Source: CAYRLW01 sp964425215 (GTDB taxonomy: Bacteria > Spirochaetota > Spirochaetia > Treponematales > Breznakiellaceae). Taken from it: a stretch of DNA of 59,767 nucleotides. The notes beneath the pieces were generated by a model that saw nothing but the letters and a program-made list of their open reading frames with translations, was not told where the DNA came from and ran no database searches. Both the position numbers and the translations under genes were made by a program. This document shows positions 1 to 6,626 of the stretch, in pieces. Numbering within the stretch: the stretch's first letter is position 1; each line of letters begins with the position of its first letter. Where the stretch lies: NCBI GenBank assembly GCA_964425215.1, contig CAYRLW010000017.1, positions 1 to 59,767 on the forward strand, read 5' to 3'.

Positions 1-46
1 AGCGGCAACCGCCTTGCAATATCGGTTCTCTCTTAGAGAAAACTCC

Positions 47-119
47 AGCCCTCGAGCGGAATCGAACCGCTGACCACATCCTTACCATGGATGTACTCTA
101 CCGACTGAGCTACAAGGGC
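47..119 (-). tRNA. tRNA-Thr (GGU anticodon)
   Basis: Read on the minus strand this folds as a complete 73-nt cloverleaf. The acceptor GCCCTTG pairs with CGAGGGC (one G-U), the D-arm contains GCTCAGTCGGTAGAG, the anticodon stem CATCC/GGATG encloses loop ATGGTAA with GGT at positions 34-36, and the T-loop is GTTCGATTC. CCA is not encoded. A sigma-70-like promoter lies directly upstream on the same strand. Confidence 0.95.
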
Positions 120-143
120 AAATAATGTAATTAACGCCTGGGG

Positions 144-172
144 AACATATCAAATATTAGAAGATATGTCAA
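144..172 (-). promoter_or_regulatory. sigma-70 promoter of tRNA-Thr
   Basis: On the minus strand TTGACA (167-172) and TATGTT (144-149) are separated by exactly 17 nt. The predicted transcription start is about 18 nt upstream of the tRNA 5' end. The -35 box nearly abuts the hydrolase remnant at 177. Confidence 0.75.
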
Positions 173-176
173 TATG

Positions 177-281
177 CTAGGCTGTCTCCTTTATGAAAGC
201 ATCCAACAATTCGTTAAAGCGATCGGAGTTTTCCCCATGAGCCGCGTGTCCGGCGTTTTAAATTTGCCAAATACCTTTTAT
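177..281 (-). pseudogene. remnant of alpha/beta-hydrolase C-terminus
   Basis: On the minus strand one frame reads NAGHAAHGENSDRFNELLDA and continues to a natural stop at 177-179. This resembles the last 30 residues of alpha/beta-hydrolases, where the catalytic His lies in a [N/G]AGH motif followed by a helix with an FN..L..F pattern. Directly before NAGH is an in-frame TAA (258-260); further upstream only KGIWQI-like residues remain and no gene body is present. The sequence shows a decayed 3' end. Assignment to the hydrolase superfamily is inference from one short motif. Confidence 0.5.
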
Positions 282-306
282 GAGTATACACTAAGAATTT
301 ACCAGA

Positions 307-459
307 GAGGCTCTTTCAAAACTCAGGGAGTTTTGAAAGAGCTACCTTAGATATATATGCAGTATTTTTACTATTCTTTATAATATAAATATATATATCG
401 AAACTGTAAAAATACTGCAAGAGGTTCTTTCAAAAGTGACAGACTTTTGAAAGAACCTC
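307..459 (+). repeat. structured dispersed repeat, copy 1 (complete)
   Basis: There are three nested symmetries. Hairpin A has 15-bp perfect arms (310-324 and 328-342, loop AGG). A central 13-bp inverted repeat GCAGTATTTTTAC/GTAAAAATACTGC (359-371 and 406-418) encloses an A+T-rich stretch. Hairpin B has 17-bp perfect arms (421-437 and 443-459). The same architecture recurs at 3481, 37285 and 58926, with decayed copies elsewhere. It lies between tRNA-Thr/the hydrolase remnant and the MFS gene. No coding capacity is seen. It could be a MITE-like or REP-like element. Confidence 0.9.
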
Positions 460-480
460 CAGACTTGTCCGTTTTTATTA

Positions 481-506
481 AAAAATCGCGGCTCGCCGCG
501 ATTTTT
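481..506. terminator. bidirectional hairpin terminator
   Basis: The arms AAAAATCGCG and CGCGATTTTT form a perfect stem around GCTCGC, with an A-run on one side and a T-run on the other, so it could work in either direction. It separates structured repeat copy 1 from the MFS gene. The rest of 121-616, apart from the entries given here, shows nothing recognisable. Confidence 0.6.
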
Positions 507-535
507 ACCTCGCAAACTCCCAAAAGGGCCGTGTT

Positions 536-601
536 ATGGAATTTTTTGATCCCAAAGGCTATCCAGAGACCTTAAAATCTACCGGTCCCACAAGTTCCTA
601 G
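536..601 (+). CDS. possible 21-codon leader ORF before the MFS gene
   Basis: ATG at 536 opens a 21-residue frame beginning MEFFDPKGYPETL and ending TAG at 601, 15 nt before the MFS start. A weak AGGG lies 8 nt upstream of the ATG. It could be a leader peptide or chance. Without relatives it cannot be called a gene with confidence. Confidence 0.2.
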   Translation: MEFFDPKGYPETLKSTGPTSS

Positions 602-616
602 CTCAGAGAGGTTGGC

Positions 617-1882
617 ATGAAAAAGAGCGAGAGTGATACGAGATTTAAGAAGTATTTCATCCTTACGTTTTTTATTGGTTTTGGCTTCTTTACCATGGGC
701 CTCATGGATCCGCTGTACGATACCTACGTGCCCATATTTTTAAAGAAATATATCAGCTCTAACGCCCTTATTGGGGCCCTTATGACGCTGGATAACGTGC
801 TTCAGCTGTTTTTAATCCCCTTGGTTTCGGTATGGTCGGATCGAACCAGAACCAGGATAGGCCGAAGGATGCCCTTTATCATCGTGATGCTTCCCGCTTC
901 GGCCCTTTTTTTTGCCCTTATACCCCCAATGGCCGCGTGGGCCCTCCTTCCTTTGGTGGTAATCCTCTTTATCTTTAATATTTTTAAAACCAGCGTACGG
1001 GGCCCCGTGGTAGCCCTGATGCCCGATACGATTCCGGGGGATTATCGATCCGAAGCTAACGGGGTTATCAACACCATGGGAGGGATCGGCCTTATCGTCG
1101 GAACCCTCGGCTTGGCTCGATTGATGAATATCCGCGCCTCCCTGCCCTTTCTGGTGGCCTCCCTGTGTATTCTTTTAGCTACCGTTCTGCTCTTCTTCCT
1201 CGTCAAGGAAAGAACCCTAGCCCAAGAACAGGAGGATGATGCCTCGGTGTCTATTATCGCGTCGCTCCGGCGGGTTTTCGCGGAACGGGGGACCGGAGTA
1301 CTGCGGATTCTCTTCTCCATTTTCTTTTGGTTTATGGCCTACGAAGGTGTTAAACCTTTTCTAGGGTTATATTTAGTCGATACCATGCACGTTTCAGCGG
1401 GAAACGCCGCCCTAGCCCAGGGAGTCGCCGGGATAGCCAGCGTAGCCCTGGCTATCCCTACGGGATATTTGGCCCACCGGATGGGGCGAAGGAATTTTAT
1501 TCGCCGCTGTCTTTTGGGATTGGCGCTTATTCTCGCCCTTATTCCTGTAACAGCCTTTTTTGCCCGGAGCCTTCACCTGTCCTCCGGAAGCGCCTTAGCC
1601 CTCTTTTTACTCCTTATGTTCCTCTACGGAGCCGTATGGATCGGCGTGGTGGTGAACTCTTTTCCCATGCTGTGGCAAATGGCAACCTACGGGAATATGG
1701 GAATTTACACGGGTCTTTACTATACCTTTAGCCAGACTGCGGCCATCACCGCGCCCCCAATCACCGGGGCGATTATTGATTCTCCTATTGGATATCCGGG
1801 GATCTTTCTTTTCGGAGCCCTCTGCATGGTCGCCGCCTTTTTTATAATGGCGGGGGTTAAAAAAGGAGAAGCGAAGACTTGA
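617..1882 (+). CDS. MFS transporter, possibly for nucleosides or sugars
   Basis: This 421-residue integral inner-membrane protein has about 12 hydrophobic segments. The loop after the second or third segment carries SDRTRTRIGRRMPF, the MFS signature between TM2 and TM3 in the form common among GPH/SLC45-like sugar transporters. The N-terminus is lysine-rich and cytoplasmic. The start is supported by AGAGAGG 6 nt upstream. The next gene, 101 nt downstream on the same strand, is purine nucleoside phosphorylase, so a nucleoside substrate is plausible; this is inference from context only, and the fold alone would equally allow a sugar. There are no signs of damage, and base composition matches the native genes. 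Confidence 0.8.
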   Translation: MKKSESDTRFKKYFILTFFIGFGFFTMGLMDPLYDTYVPIFLKKYISSNALIGALMTLDNVLQLFLIPLVSVWSDRTRTRIGRRMPFIIVMLPASALFFALIPPMAAWALLPLVVILFIFNIFKTSVRGPVVALMPDTIPGDYRSEANGVINTMGGIGLIVGTLGLARLMNIRASLPFLVASLCILLATVLLFFLVKERTLAQEQEDDASVSIIASLRRVFAERGTGVLRILFSIFFWFMAYEGVKPFLGLYLVDTMHVSAGNAALAQGVAGIASVALAIPTGYLAHRMGRRNFIRRCLLGLALILALIPVTAFFARSLHLSSGSALALFLLLMFLYGAVWIGVVVNSFPMLWQMATYGNMGIYTGLYYTFSQTAAITAPPITGAIIDSPIGYPGIFLFGALCMVAAFFIMAGVKKGEAKT

Positions 1883-1983
1883 GCCGTTAAGGAATATCGT
1901 ATATCCTCAGTAGGCTTTTTTTGTCCCGGTATTTTGATACGCCGGACAACGAACGATTTACCATAAAGATTAAGGGAGGCTGT

Positions 1984-2688
1984 ATGTCGATTCACATTGC
2001 CGCAAAACCAGGAGAAATAGCCGAAGCGGTACTATTACCGGGGGACCCGCTTCGGGCTCAATTTATCGCCGAACATTTTTTCGAAAACCCTGTCCGTTAC
2101 ACCGACGTACGGAATATGTTCGGGTATACGGGGCTCTACAAGGGTAAACGGGTCTCCGTTCAAGGGACCGGTATGGGGATCCCTTCAATTTCAATTTACG
2201 TTAACGAACTGTTTAAAGACTACGGGGTTCAAAAGGCTATCCGCATCGGAACCGCCGGGGCTCTGCAGGAATCGATTAAACTAAGGGATCTGGTCATCGC
2301 CATGTCCGCCTCCACCGATTCAGGAGCCAACGCCATCCGCTTTGGAGGACGGGATTTTGCCCCCACCGCGAGCTTTTCCCTACTCCACAAGGCATATCAA
2401 ATCGCCACCGCCAAAGGATGGAATCCACGGGTAGGGAATATCCTTTCTTCAGACATGTTCTACACCGAGGATCCGGAAGAATGGCGATTATGGGCTAAAT
2501 TTGGATGCCTGGCCGTGGAAATGGAAAGCGCCGAGCTGTACACCCTGGCGGCCAAATACGGAAGGGAAGCCCTTTCCATTCTAACTATTTCCGATCACCT
2601 GGTGACCCACGAAGCCACCACTTCGGAAGAACGGCAAACCACCTTTACAAAGATGATGGAAGTGGCCCTCGAAACGGTGATCCAATAA
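1984..2688 (+). CDS. deoD: DeoD-type purine nucleoside phosphorylase
   Basis: This 234-residue cytosolic enzyme of purine salvage cleaves (deoxy)nucleosides with phosphate to base plus ribose-1-phosphate. Family landmarks in order: LLPGDPLRA near the N-terminus (phosphate site), GTGMGIPS, IRIGTAGA, SSDMFY, AVEMESAELY (ribose/base-contacting Met-Glu) and TISDH with the catalytic Asp. Length fits the hexameric DeoD family. The reading frame is open further upstream, but ATG at 1984 is chosen because GGGAGG precedes it at ideal spacing and the protein then starts with the typical MSIHIAA. Probably co-transcribed with the MFS gene upstream. Confidence 0.95.
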   Translation: MSIHIAAKPGEIAEAVLLPGDPLRAQFIAEHFFENPVRYTDVRNMFGYTGLYKGKRVSVQGTGMGIPSISIYVNELFKDYGVQKAIRIGTAGALQESIKLRDLVIAMSASTDSGANAIRFGGRDFAPTASFSLLHKAYQIATAKGWNPRVGNILSSDMFYTEDPEEWRLWAKFGCLAVEMESAELYTLAAKYGREALSILTISDHLVTHEATTSEERQTTFTKMMEVALETVIQ

Positions 2689-2727
2689 AGAGTGAATCGA
2701 ATCCAATCACCGACCGGGTGCCCAATA

Positions 2728-2757
2728 TTGACAAACTAGCGCGATACCGCCTATAGT
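2728..2757 (+). promoter_or_regulatory. sigma-70 promoter of tRNA-Leu
   Basis: Consensus TTGACA (2728-2733) and TATAGT (2752-2757) are 18 nt apart, with the predicted start about 6 nt before the tRNA 5' end at 2770. Confidence 0.8.
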
Positions 2758-2769
2758 AGCCCCACTATC

Positions 2770-2851
2770 GCCCAGATGGTGAAATTGGCAGACACGCTAG
2801 TTTCAGGTACTAGTGCCGCGAGGCTTGGGGGTTCAAGTCCCCCTCTGGGCA
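2770..2851 (+). tRNA. tRNA-Leu (CAG anticodon)
   Basis: A complete 82-nt type II tRNA. The acceptor GCCCAGA/TCTGGGC is perfect. The anticodon stem CTAGT/ACTAG holds loop TTCAGGT with CAG in the anticodon position. A long variable arm follows, and the T-arm is GGGGG-TTCAAGT-CCCCC. CCA is not encoded. Its 3' end is copied several times in the following 500 nt. Confidence 0.95.
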
Positions 2852-2860
2852 TAATAATAA

Positions 2861-2888
2861 AAAAAAACCGCCGCTAGGCGGTTTTTTT
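2861..2888 (+). terminator. terminator of tRNA-Leu
   Basis: A7-CCGCC / GGCGG-T7 hairpin with a 4-nt GCTA loop, starting 9 nt after the tRNA. The same hairpin is present again at 3281-3307 as part of a larger duplication. Confidence 0.85.
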
Positions 2889-3109
2889 GTACCCCAGCAT
2901 CCCAGAGGGGGACTTGTAGACGACGCCCGCCTATGGCGGGCAGTTAATACCATTCCTTACGTCTGGACGCGAAGCGTCACCGGAGGACCGTCCCGAGTGA
3001 ATACGAGGGCGAGGCGCAGGGATGCGCCGAGAGGTCCGTAGGCGGGCTGGAGGGACGAGGCACGACGCCGAGTCCCGGAAGCCAAGTCCCCCTCTGGGCA
3101 AAAGTATTA

Positions 3110-3137
3110 AGGGCTCCCCCAGGGAGCCCTAATTTTT
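3110..3137 (+). terminator. hairpin terminator within the tRNA-Leu repeat block
   Basis: AGGGCTCCC / GGGAGCCCT is a perfect 9-bp stem with a 3-nt loop, followed by AATTTTT. It lies 9 nt after a direct copy of the tRNA-Leu 3' end, mimicking the layout after the real tRNA. Confidence 0.6.
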
Positions 3138-3280
3138 ATGGGACTTGAACCGGAGCCTGCGCCGAACGGATGTGAGGAAGAGCGGACAGGATGTCCGCGG
3201 TAGCAGGCGGAGGTGGGCTGGAGGGACGAGGCACGACGACGAGTCCCGGAAGCCAAGTCCCCCTCTGGGCATTATAATAG

Positions 3281-3307
3281 AAAAAACCGCCGCTAGGCGG
3301 TTTTTTT
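3281..3307 (+). terminator. second copy of the tRNA-Leu terminator
   Basis: A6-CCGCC-GCTA-GGCGG-T7, nearly identical to the hairpin at 2861-2888 and again following a copy of the tRNA 3' end. It shows that terminator and tRNA tail were duplicated as one block. Confidence 0.7.
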
Positions 3308-3319
3308 GTACCCCAGCAT

Positions 3320-3425
3320 CCCAGAGGGGGACTTGAACCGAGGGCGCGCAGGAAGCGCGCCGCCAGCGCCCGAAGGGTACCATTTCCGCTAGCAACCTCT
3401 TCAACCGAACTGCCTTGCCTGTTAT
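3320..3425 (-). pseudogene. decayed tRNA-like sequence
   Basis: On the minus strand a tRNA-like order can be traced: GGTTGAAGAGG (D-loop-like), a G+C-rich arm GGCGCGC/GCGCGCC like a class II variable arm, and GGTTCAAGTCCCCC plus TCTGGGA like a T-arm and acceptor 3' side. No matching 5' acceptor exists, and the T-stem does not pair (CTCGG against CCCCC). It is therefore not a functional tRNA. It may be a chimera carrying the tRNA-Leu tail. Confidence 0.35.
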
Positions 3426-3480
3426 TGATTTAGAAGAACCGTACAATTAAAAAAAATTTTCACGATATTTGATATGATCC

Positions 3481-3633
3481 GAGGCTCTTTCAAAACTCAG
3501 GGAGTTTTGAAAGAGCTACCTTAGATGTATATGCAGTATTTTTGTCATTCTATATAATATAAATATTTATTTTTAAATTACAAAAATACTGCAAGAGGTG
3601 TTTGCAAAAGTAAAAGACTTTTGCAAACACCTC
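3481..3633 (+). repeat. structured dispersed repeat, copy 2 (complete)
   Basis: Same architecture and orientation as the copy at 307. Hairpin A is identical. The central inverted repeat is GCAGTATTTTTGT/ACAAAAATACTGC (3533-3545 and 3580-3592), differing from copy 1 by two compensated base pairs. Hairpin B has arms GAGGTGTTTGCAAAAG and CTTTTGCAAACACCTC, again changed on both sides. It lies just left of the G+C-rich gene block. The remaining spacer 3634-3874 is A+T-rich; it holds a TATAAT box at 3785-3790 without a convincing -35, and nothing else recognisable. Confidence 0.9.
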
Positions 3634-3874
3634 GTCCTTCTGTTTATTTTCTGTTATAACGCGGAAAAATTTAGTTCTTGCACCTAAAACGACTTATTCA
3701 AAACCCCTTGGGGTTCGAGAAGCCTCAGCTTTCATAATTTTTTCATTCCCTTAACATCTAAAAACCAATTTGTTCAACCTTTGTTATAATTATCAAGACT
3801 TTTTACGTTTTCTATGGTATTTCTATATGAATTTGAATCTGTAAAAGTTAAAGATAGACTACAAGGTAGCGTAT

Positions 3875-4222
3875 ATGTCGAGATTATTTCTGCTAATTCC
3901 CCTACTACTGTTGAGCGTTGGGCAGTTGTCCGCCGCGCTGTCCGGTCGGGTGATAGCCTCGGGAGGTTCCGCGTTCAACCTTTTTACCGCCACGACCTAC
4001 CTGTTTCTGGCGCTCCGGGGTCTAAGCTGGGTGCTGATTGTGCGCCGATTTCCGCTGTCGAGAGCCTACCCGGTGATGAGCCTGGGCTATGTCGTCGTCC
4101 CGCTCGTCGCGGCGCTATTTCTCGGGGAGAGGCTGGAATGGCGCACGCTGGTCGGTATGGCGTTGATCAGCACCGGTGTCGCGGTGGTCGGTTCCGGCGA
4201 CGCGGAGGCCTGGACTCGATGA
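3875..4222 (+). CDS. small EamA/SMR-type membrane protein (ArnE-like flippase subunit)
   Basis: 115 residues with four predicted membrane helices (about 3-22, 33-52, 65-85, 88-107). The stretch PLSRAYPVMSLGYVVVP followed by LGERL is characteristic of the EmrE/EamA superfamily, and the length fits ArnE/ArnF-like undecaprenyl-phosphate-aminoarabinose flippase subunits. The start ATG follows AAGGTAGC. Its TGA overlaps the next start as ATGA, and the next gene is a second protein of the same type, so the two probably form a heterodimer. It opens an operon of unusually high G+C content. Substrate is inferred from the following polyprenyl-phosphate-type glycosyltransferase; a drug exporter is the alternative. 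Confidence 0.75.
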   Translation: MSRLFLLIPLLLLSVGQLSAALSGRVIASGGSAFNLFTATTYLFLALRGLSWVLIVRRFPLSRAYPVMSLGYVVVPLVAALFLGERLEWRTLVGMALISTGVAVVGSGDAEAWTR

Positions 4223-4590
4223 ACATGCTGATGATTCTGGTAGTGGTGCTATCGGCCGCGGGCCAGGTGCTGGTCAAGGCGGGGGCCAATCTGACATTGC
4301 CCGGAAATGTTACTACCGCCCCAGGCCCGTTTGGTCGCGTGCGCGGTTTTGTCCGCAGGGCCATGAATCCCTGGCTCGTTGCCGGTATCGCTTGCGTAGC
4401 CTTGGTACCCCTACTGTATACAAGAGCCTTGGCCGGCTTGGCGCTTTCCGCGGTCTATGGAGCGACCGGGCTAAGTTATCCCCTGGTTATTCTGGCCTGC
4501 TTCCTATTCTTCAAGGAACGTATCAGAGGAAGACAGATCGCGGGGGGAATTCTCATCGTAACCGGTTTTCTGGTATGGAGCATACCGTGA
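4219..4590 (+). CDS. small EamA/SMR-type membrane protein (ArnF-like flippase subunit)
   Basis: 123 residues with four hydrophobic segments. The N-terminal helix carries GQVLVKAG, similar to the G-x-x-x-K pattern in helix 1 of EamA/SMR proteins. A longer loop (about 28-47) precedes helix 2, and YGATGLSYPLVI then FFKERIRGRQIAGG matches the family C-terminal half. It is translationally coupled to the preceding homologue (ATGA at 4219) and overlaps the next gene. The frame is open upstream, but those codons belong to the neighbour's other-frame shadow. Probably pairs with the preceding protein to move a lipid-linked sugar across the inner membrane; this role is inference. Confidence 0.75.
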   Translation: MNMLMILVVVLSAAGQVLVKAGANLTLPGNVTTAPGPFGRVRGFVRRAMNPWLVAGIACVALVPLLYTRALAGLALSAVYGATGLSYPLVILACFLFFKERIRGRQIAGGILIVTGFLVWSIP

Positions 4591-6626
4591 TATCCGTCTG
4601 CGTTCCTAGCTACAACGGCGTAGCTTCTGTGGCCGATCTGTGCCAATCCGTCGCCCGGGTTCTGTCCGGCATAGGAGAAGAACACGAACTGCTGGTCGTC
4701 ATCGATGGCTCTACCGACTCAAGCGAGTCGGTGCTACGGCCACTGGTGCTCGACGGAACCGTCGACCGCCTGATCGTGCTGGACAGGCGTTGCGGCCAGC
4801 AACGGGCGACCCTGCGCGGCATCGCCGCCGCCAGGGGCGACGTGGTCGTCACGATCGATGACGACTTTGGCCATCCTCCTGAGGCCATCGCACGGTTGGT
4901 GTCGATACTCGACCGCGATGCTCCGGAAGGCGACATGGTATTCGGCGTTGCGCCTACCGCCGGCAGGGCGACTTCGCGGAATTGGGGCGCCAGGCTACGG
5001 TCAGCTCTGTTCAGGCTGGTCGCCCGGGCCCCCGCAACCCTCGTGCCATCCAGTTTTCGTATCTGCACGCGGCCACGCGTCGAGGCGCTTTTGTCAGCGC
5101 TACCATACTGTACGTATCTGTCCGTCGACCTGGCCAGGGGGTGCGCCCGGGCGCGGTCGGTGCACCTTGACGAGGCTACGACTTCTCGGGGGCAGAGCCG
5201 CCGCACGGGGCTGTCACTGGTCGCGTCAATCCTGGCGTTGGGCCTGTACCTGCCGTTTGTGCCTCGGTTCGTCAGGAGGCTCTTCGGAGGGCCTGGCCCG
5301 GCGGACGCTACGGAGCTTTGGCGGCCGGGTGGAACGCTACTGGTCGTCGGCGCGGGGCGCGGCCAGTGCGGCCTGATACGCCGGGGTATCGAGCGCGGCC
5401 TGCGAGTACTGGTCAGCGATCGTGACCCCGGCGCTCCTGGCGCACGCCTGGCCGATCGGCTGCTGGTGGCGGATACCTTCGACCCGGCGGGCACCGTTGC
5501 GGCCGTCCGCGATATTCGGTCGGAAGGGCTGAGCGTCGATGGGGTTGCCACCGCGGGTACCGACCAGCCGGTGCTTACCGTCGCGGCCGTAGCCGAGGCA
5601 TACGGCCTGCCTGGCGCCCTGCCGTATCAAACGGCCCTCGCCGTGACCAACAAATCGGTCATGAAGCGGCGCCTGGCCGAGCTTGACCTGCCCGTTTTGA
5701 CCTGGCGCCTGGTCGGCCCTGATGATGAGGGCACAAATCCGCTCCACGATGTGGCGCCGGATGGAACCGCCGTGCTGAAACCGATGGACAGCCAGGGGCA
5801 ACGTGGCATCTTCCTCGTCCACGATGACGAAGAGATTTTCAGGCATCTTCCGCAGACCCTGTCGTACAGCCGGGAGCCACGGGCCATGCTGGAGCGGTAT
5901 TACCCGTCCGACGAGGTGACGCTGAGCGGCTGGGTGCATCGTGGCAGGCTGTACCCATTACTCCTGACCGACCGCGCGACCATGACCTCGGGGCCACACA
6001 TCGGTATATGCCCGGCCCACCGCTATCCTTCTAAGCATTTTTCAAAGTACGGGGCAGAAATCGTATCGATATGTTCACGCTTCGTCGAAGGCTTTGAAAT
6101 CCAAGCGGGACCCGTATACGTGCAGTTGCTGGTTGGCGCGGAAGGGATCTTTATAAATGAGGTCGCCTGCAGGATAGGCGGTGCGTATGAAGAGGTACTG
6201 GTGCCCGCGATGATCGGCGTTGACTTGCTTGCCATGCAAATCGAACTGGCAATGGAAGGACAGCTCTCCGCAAAGAGCGCCGCTTCCCTCGAACGGTCTG
6301 CCGCGGGGTGGCCCCCCCAGGGGTTCGCATCGACGATTTTGGCATTTACCTCCGAGGGCAGGGTGGGGCGAATCGGCGACCAGGCCGCCCTGACATCGTT
6401 GCCCGGGGTCCGGGGCGCCGGATACTTGCTCGATGAGGGCGCTACGATAGGAACGCTGGTCAATTCGACCGGGCGCGCGGCCTGGGGGGTCATCACCGCA
6501 TCGAGCCGCTCCCGCATAAACCGCCGCGTCCATCGATTCTATGACACCCTCGAGCTTGTGTCCGATTCAGGCGACAATCTGGTGCGGGATCTGCGCTTCG
6601 TTGCCCTGCACGAGGAGATCCAATGA
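4575..6626 (+). CDS. GT2 glycosyltransferase fused to an ATP-grasp ligase
   Basis: 683 residues in two parts. Residues 1-240 are a family 2 glycosyltransferase: ISVCVPSYNG, VVIDGSTDSS and TIDDDFGHPPEAI (Asp95-97), the metal/nucleotide-sugar site of polyprenyl-phosphate transferases such as ArnC or dolichyl-phosphate-mannose synthase; one hydrophobic segment (about 215-235) may anchor it. Residues 255-683 form an ATP-grasp enzyme: LLVVGAGRGQCG (pre-ATP-grasp), TNKSVMKRRL, AVLKPMDSQGQRG and FINEVACRIGGAYEE (metal-binding Glu/Asn), as in carboxylate-amine ligases. ATG at 4575 and GTG at 4587 are both possible starts, since the upstream stop overlaps as GTGA. I know no such fusion in an Arn-type context. 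The ligase may attach an amino acid or other carboxylate to the lipid-linked sugar; that is inference. Confidence 0.8.
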   Translation: MEHTVISVCVPSYNGVASVADLCQSVARVLSGIGEEHELLVVIDGSTDSSESVLRPLVLDGTVDRLIVLDRRCGQQRATLRGIAAARGDVVVTIDDDFGHPPEAIARLVSILDRDAPEGDMVFGVAPTAGRATSRNWGARLRSALFRLVARAPATLVPSSFRICTRPRVEALLSALPYCTYLSVDLARGCARARSVHLDEATTSRGQSRRTGLSLVASILALGLYLPFVPRFVRRLFGGPGPADATELWRPGGTLLVVGAGRGQCGLIRRGIERGLRVLVSDRDPGAPGARLADRLLVADTFDPAGTVAAVRDIRSEGLSVDGVATAGTDQPVLTVAAVAEAYGLPGALPYQTALAVTNKSVMKRRLAELDLPVLTWRLVGPDDEGTNPLHDVAPDGTAVLKPMDSQGQRGIFLVHDDEEIFRHLPQTLSYSREPRAMLERYYPSDEVTLSGWVHRGRLYPLLLTDRATMTSGPHIGICPAHRYPSKHFSKYGAEIVSICSRFVEGFEIQAGPVYVQLLVGAEGIFINEVACRIGGAYEEVLVPAMIGVDLLAMQIELAMEGQLSAKSAASLERSAAGWPPQGFASTILAFTSEGRVGRIGDQAALTSLPGVRGAGYLLDEGATIGTLVNSTGRAAWGVITASSRSRINRRVHRFYDTLELVSDSGDNLVRDLRFVALHEEIQ

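Larger units (their letters stand above)
2901..3340. repeat. alternating copies of the tRNA-Leu 3' end in a G+C-rich spacer
   Basis: Five partial copies of the tRNA-Leu T-arm/acceptor 3' half lie here: inverted 2901-2916, direct 3083-3100, inverted 3140-3151, direct 3254-3271 and inverted 3320-3339. The direct copies share CAAGTCCCCCTCTGGGCA and are each preceded by a near-identical segment of about 38 nt (3045-3082 and 3216-3253). The block 3254-3335, with its terminator, duplicates 2834-2916. Between copies are short hairpins with loops related to AGGA: GGCGCA/TGCGCC near 3015, GCGGACA/TGTCCGC near 3184, GGCGCGC/GCGCGCC near 3343. No protein-coding gene is convincing. It could be attachment-site scars or a repeat family that targets tRNA 3' ends. 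Confidence 0.75.

Noticed and set aside
307..459. CRISPR array or phage attachment site
   Set aside because: The symmetry is three different stems in one copy per locus, with no regularly spaced direct repeats and no cas or integrase genes.
3320..3425. Functional tRNA-Ser on the minus strand
   Set aside because: T-arm and D-loop-like sequences are present, but the acceptor 5' strand is missing and the T-stem does not pair, so it is listed only as a decayed tRNA-like sequence.
3129..3446. 105-codon minus-strand open frame in the tRNA-Leu repeat block
   Set aside because: It runs through duplicated tRNA tails, terminators and hairpins; the product is not protein-like and it begins within a repeat.
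3785..3790. Complete sigma-70 promoter for the island operon
   Set aside because: TATAAT is present, but the nearest TTGTTC lies only 9 nt upstream of it, and nothing like a -35 box exists at 16-18 nt.
4610..5551. 313-codon open frame on the minus strand inside the GT2/ATP-grasp gene
   Set aside because: It is antisense to a clearly recognisable enzyme. Its product is low-complexity Arg/Ser/Pro, as expected from reading G+C-rich codons backwards, and it has no ribosome-binding site.
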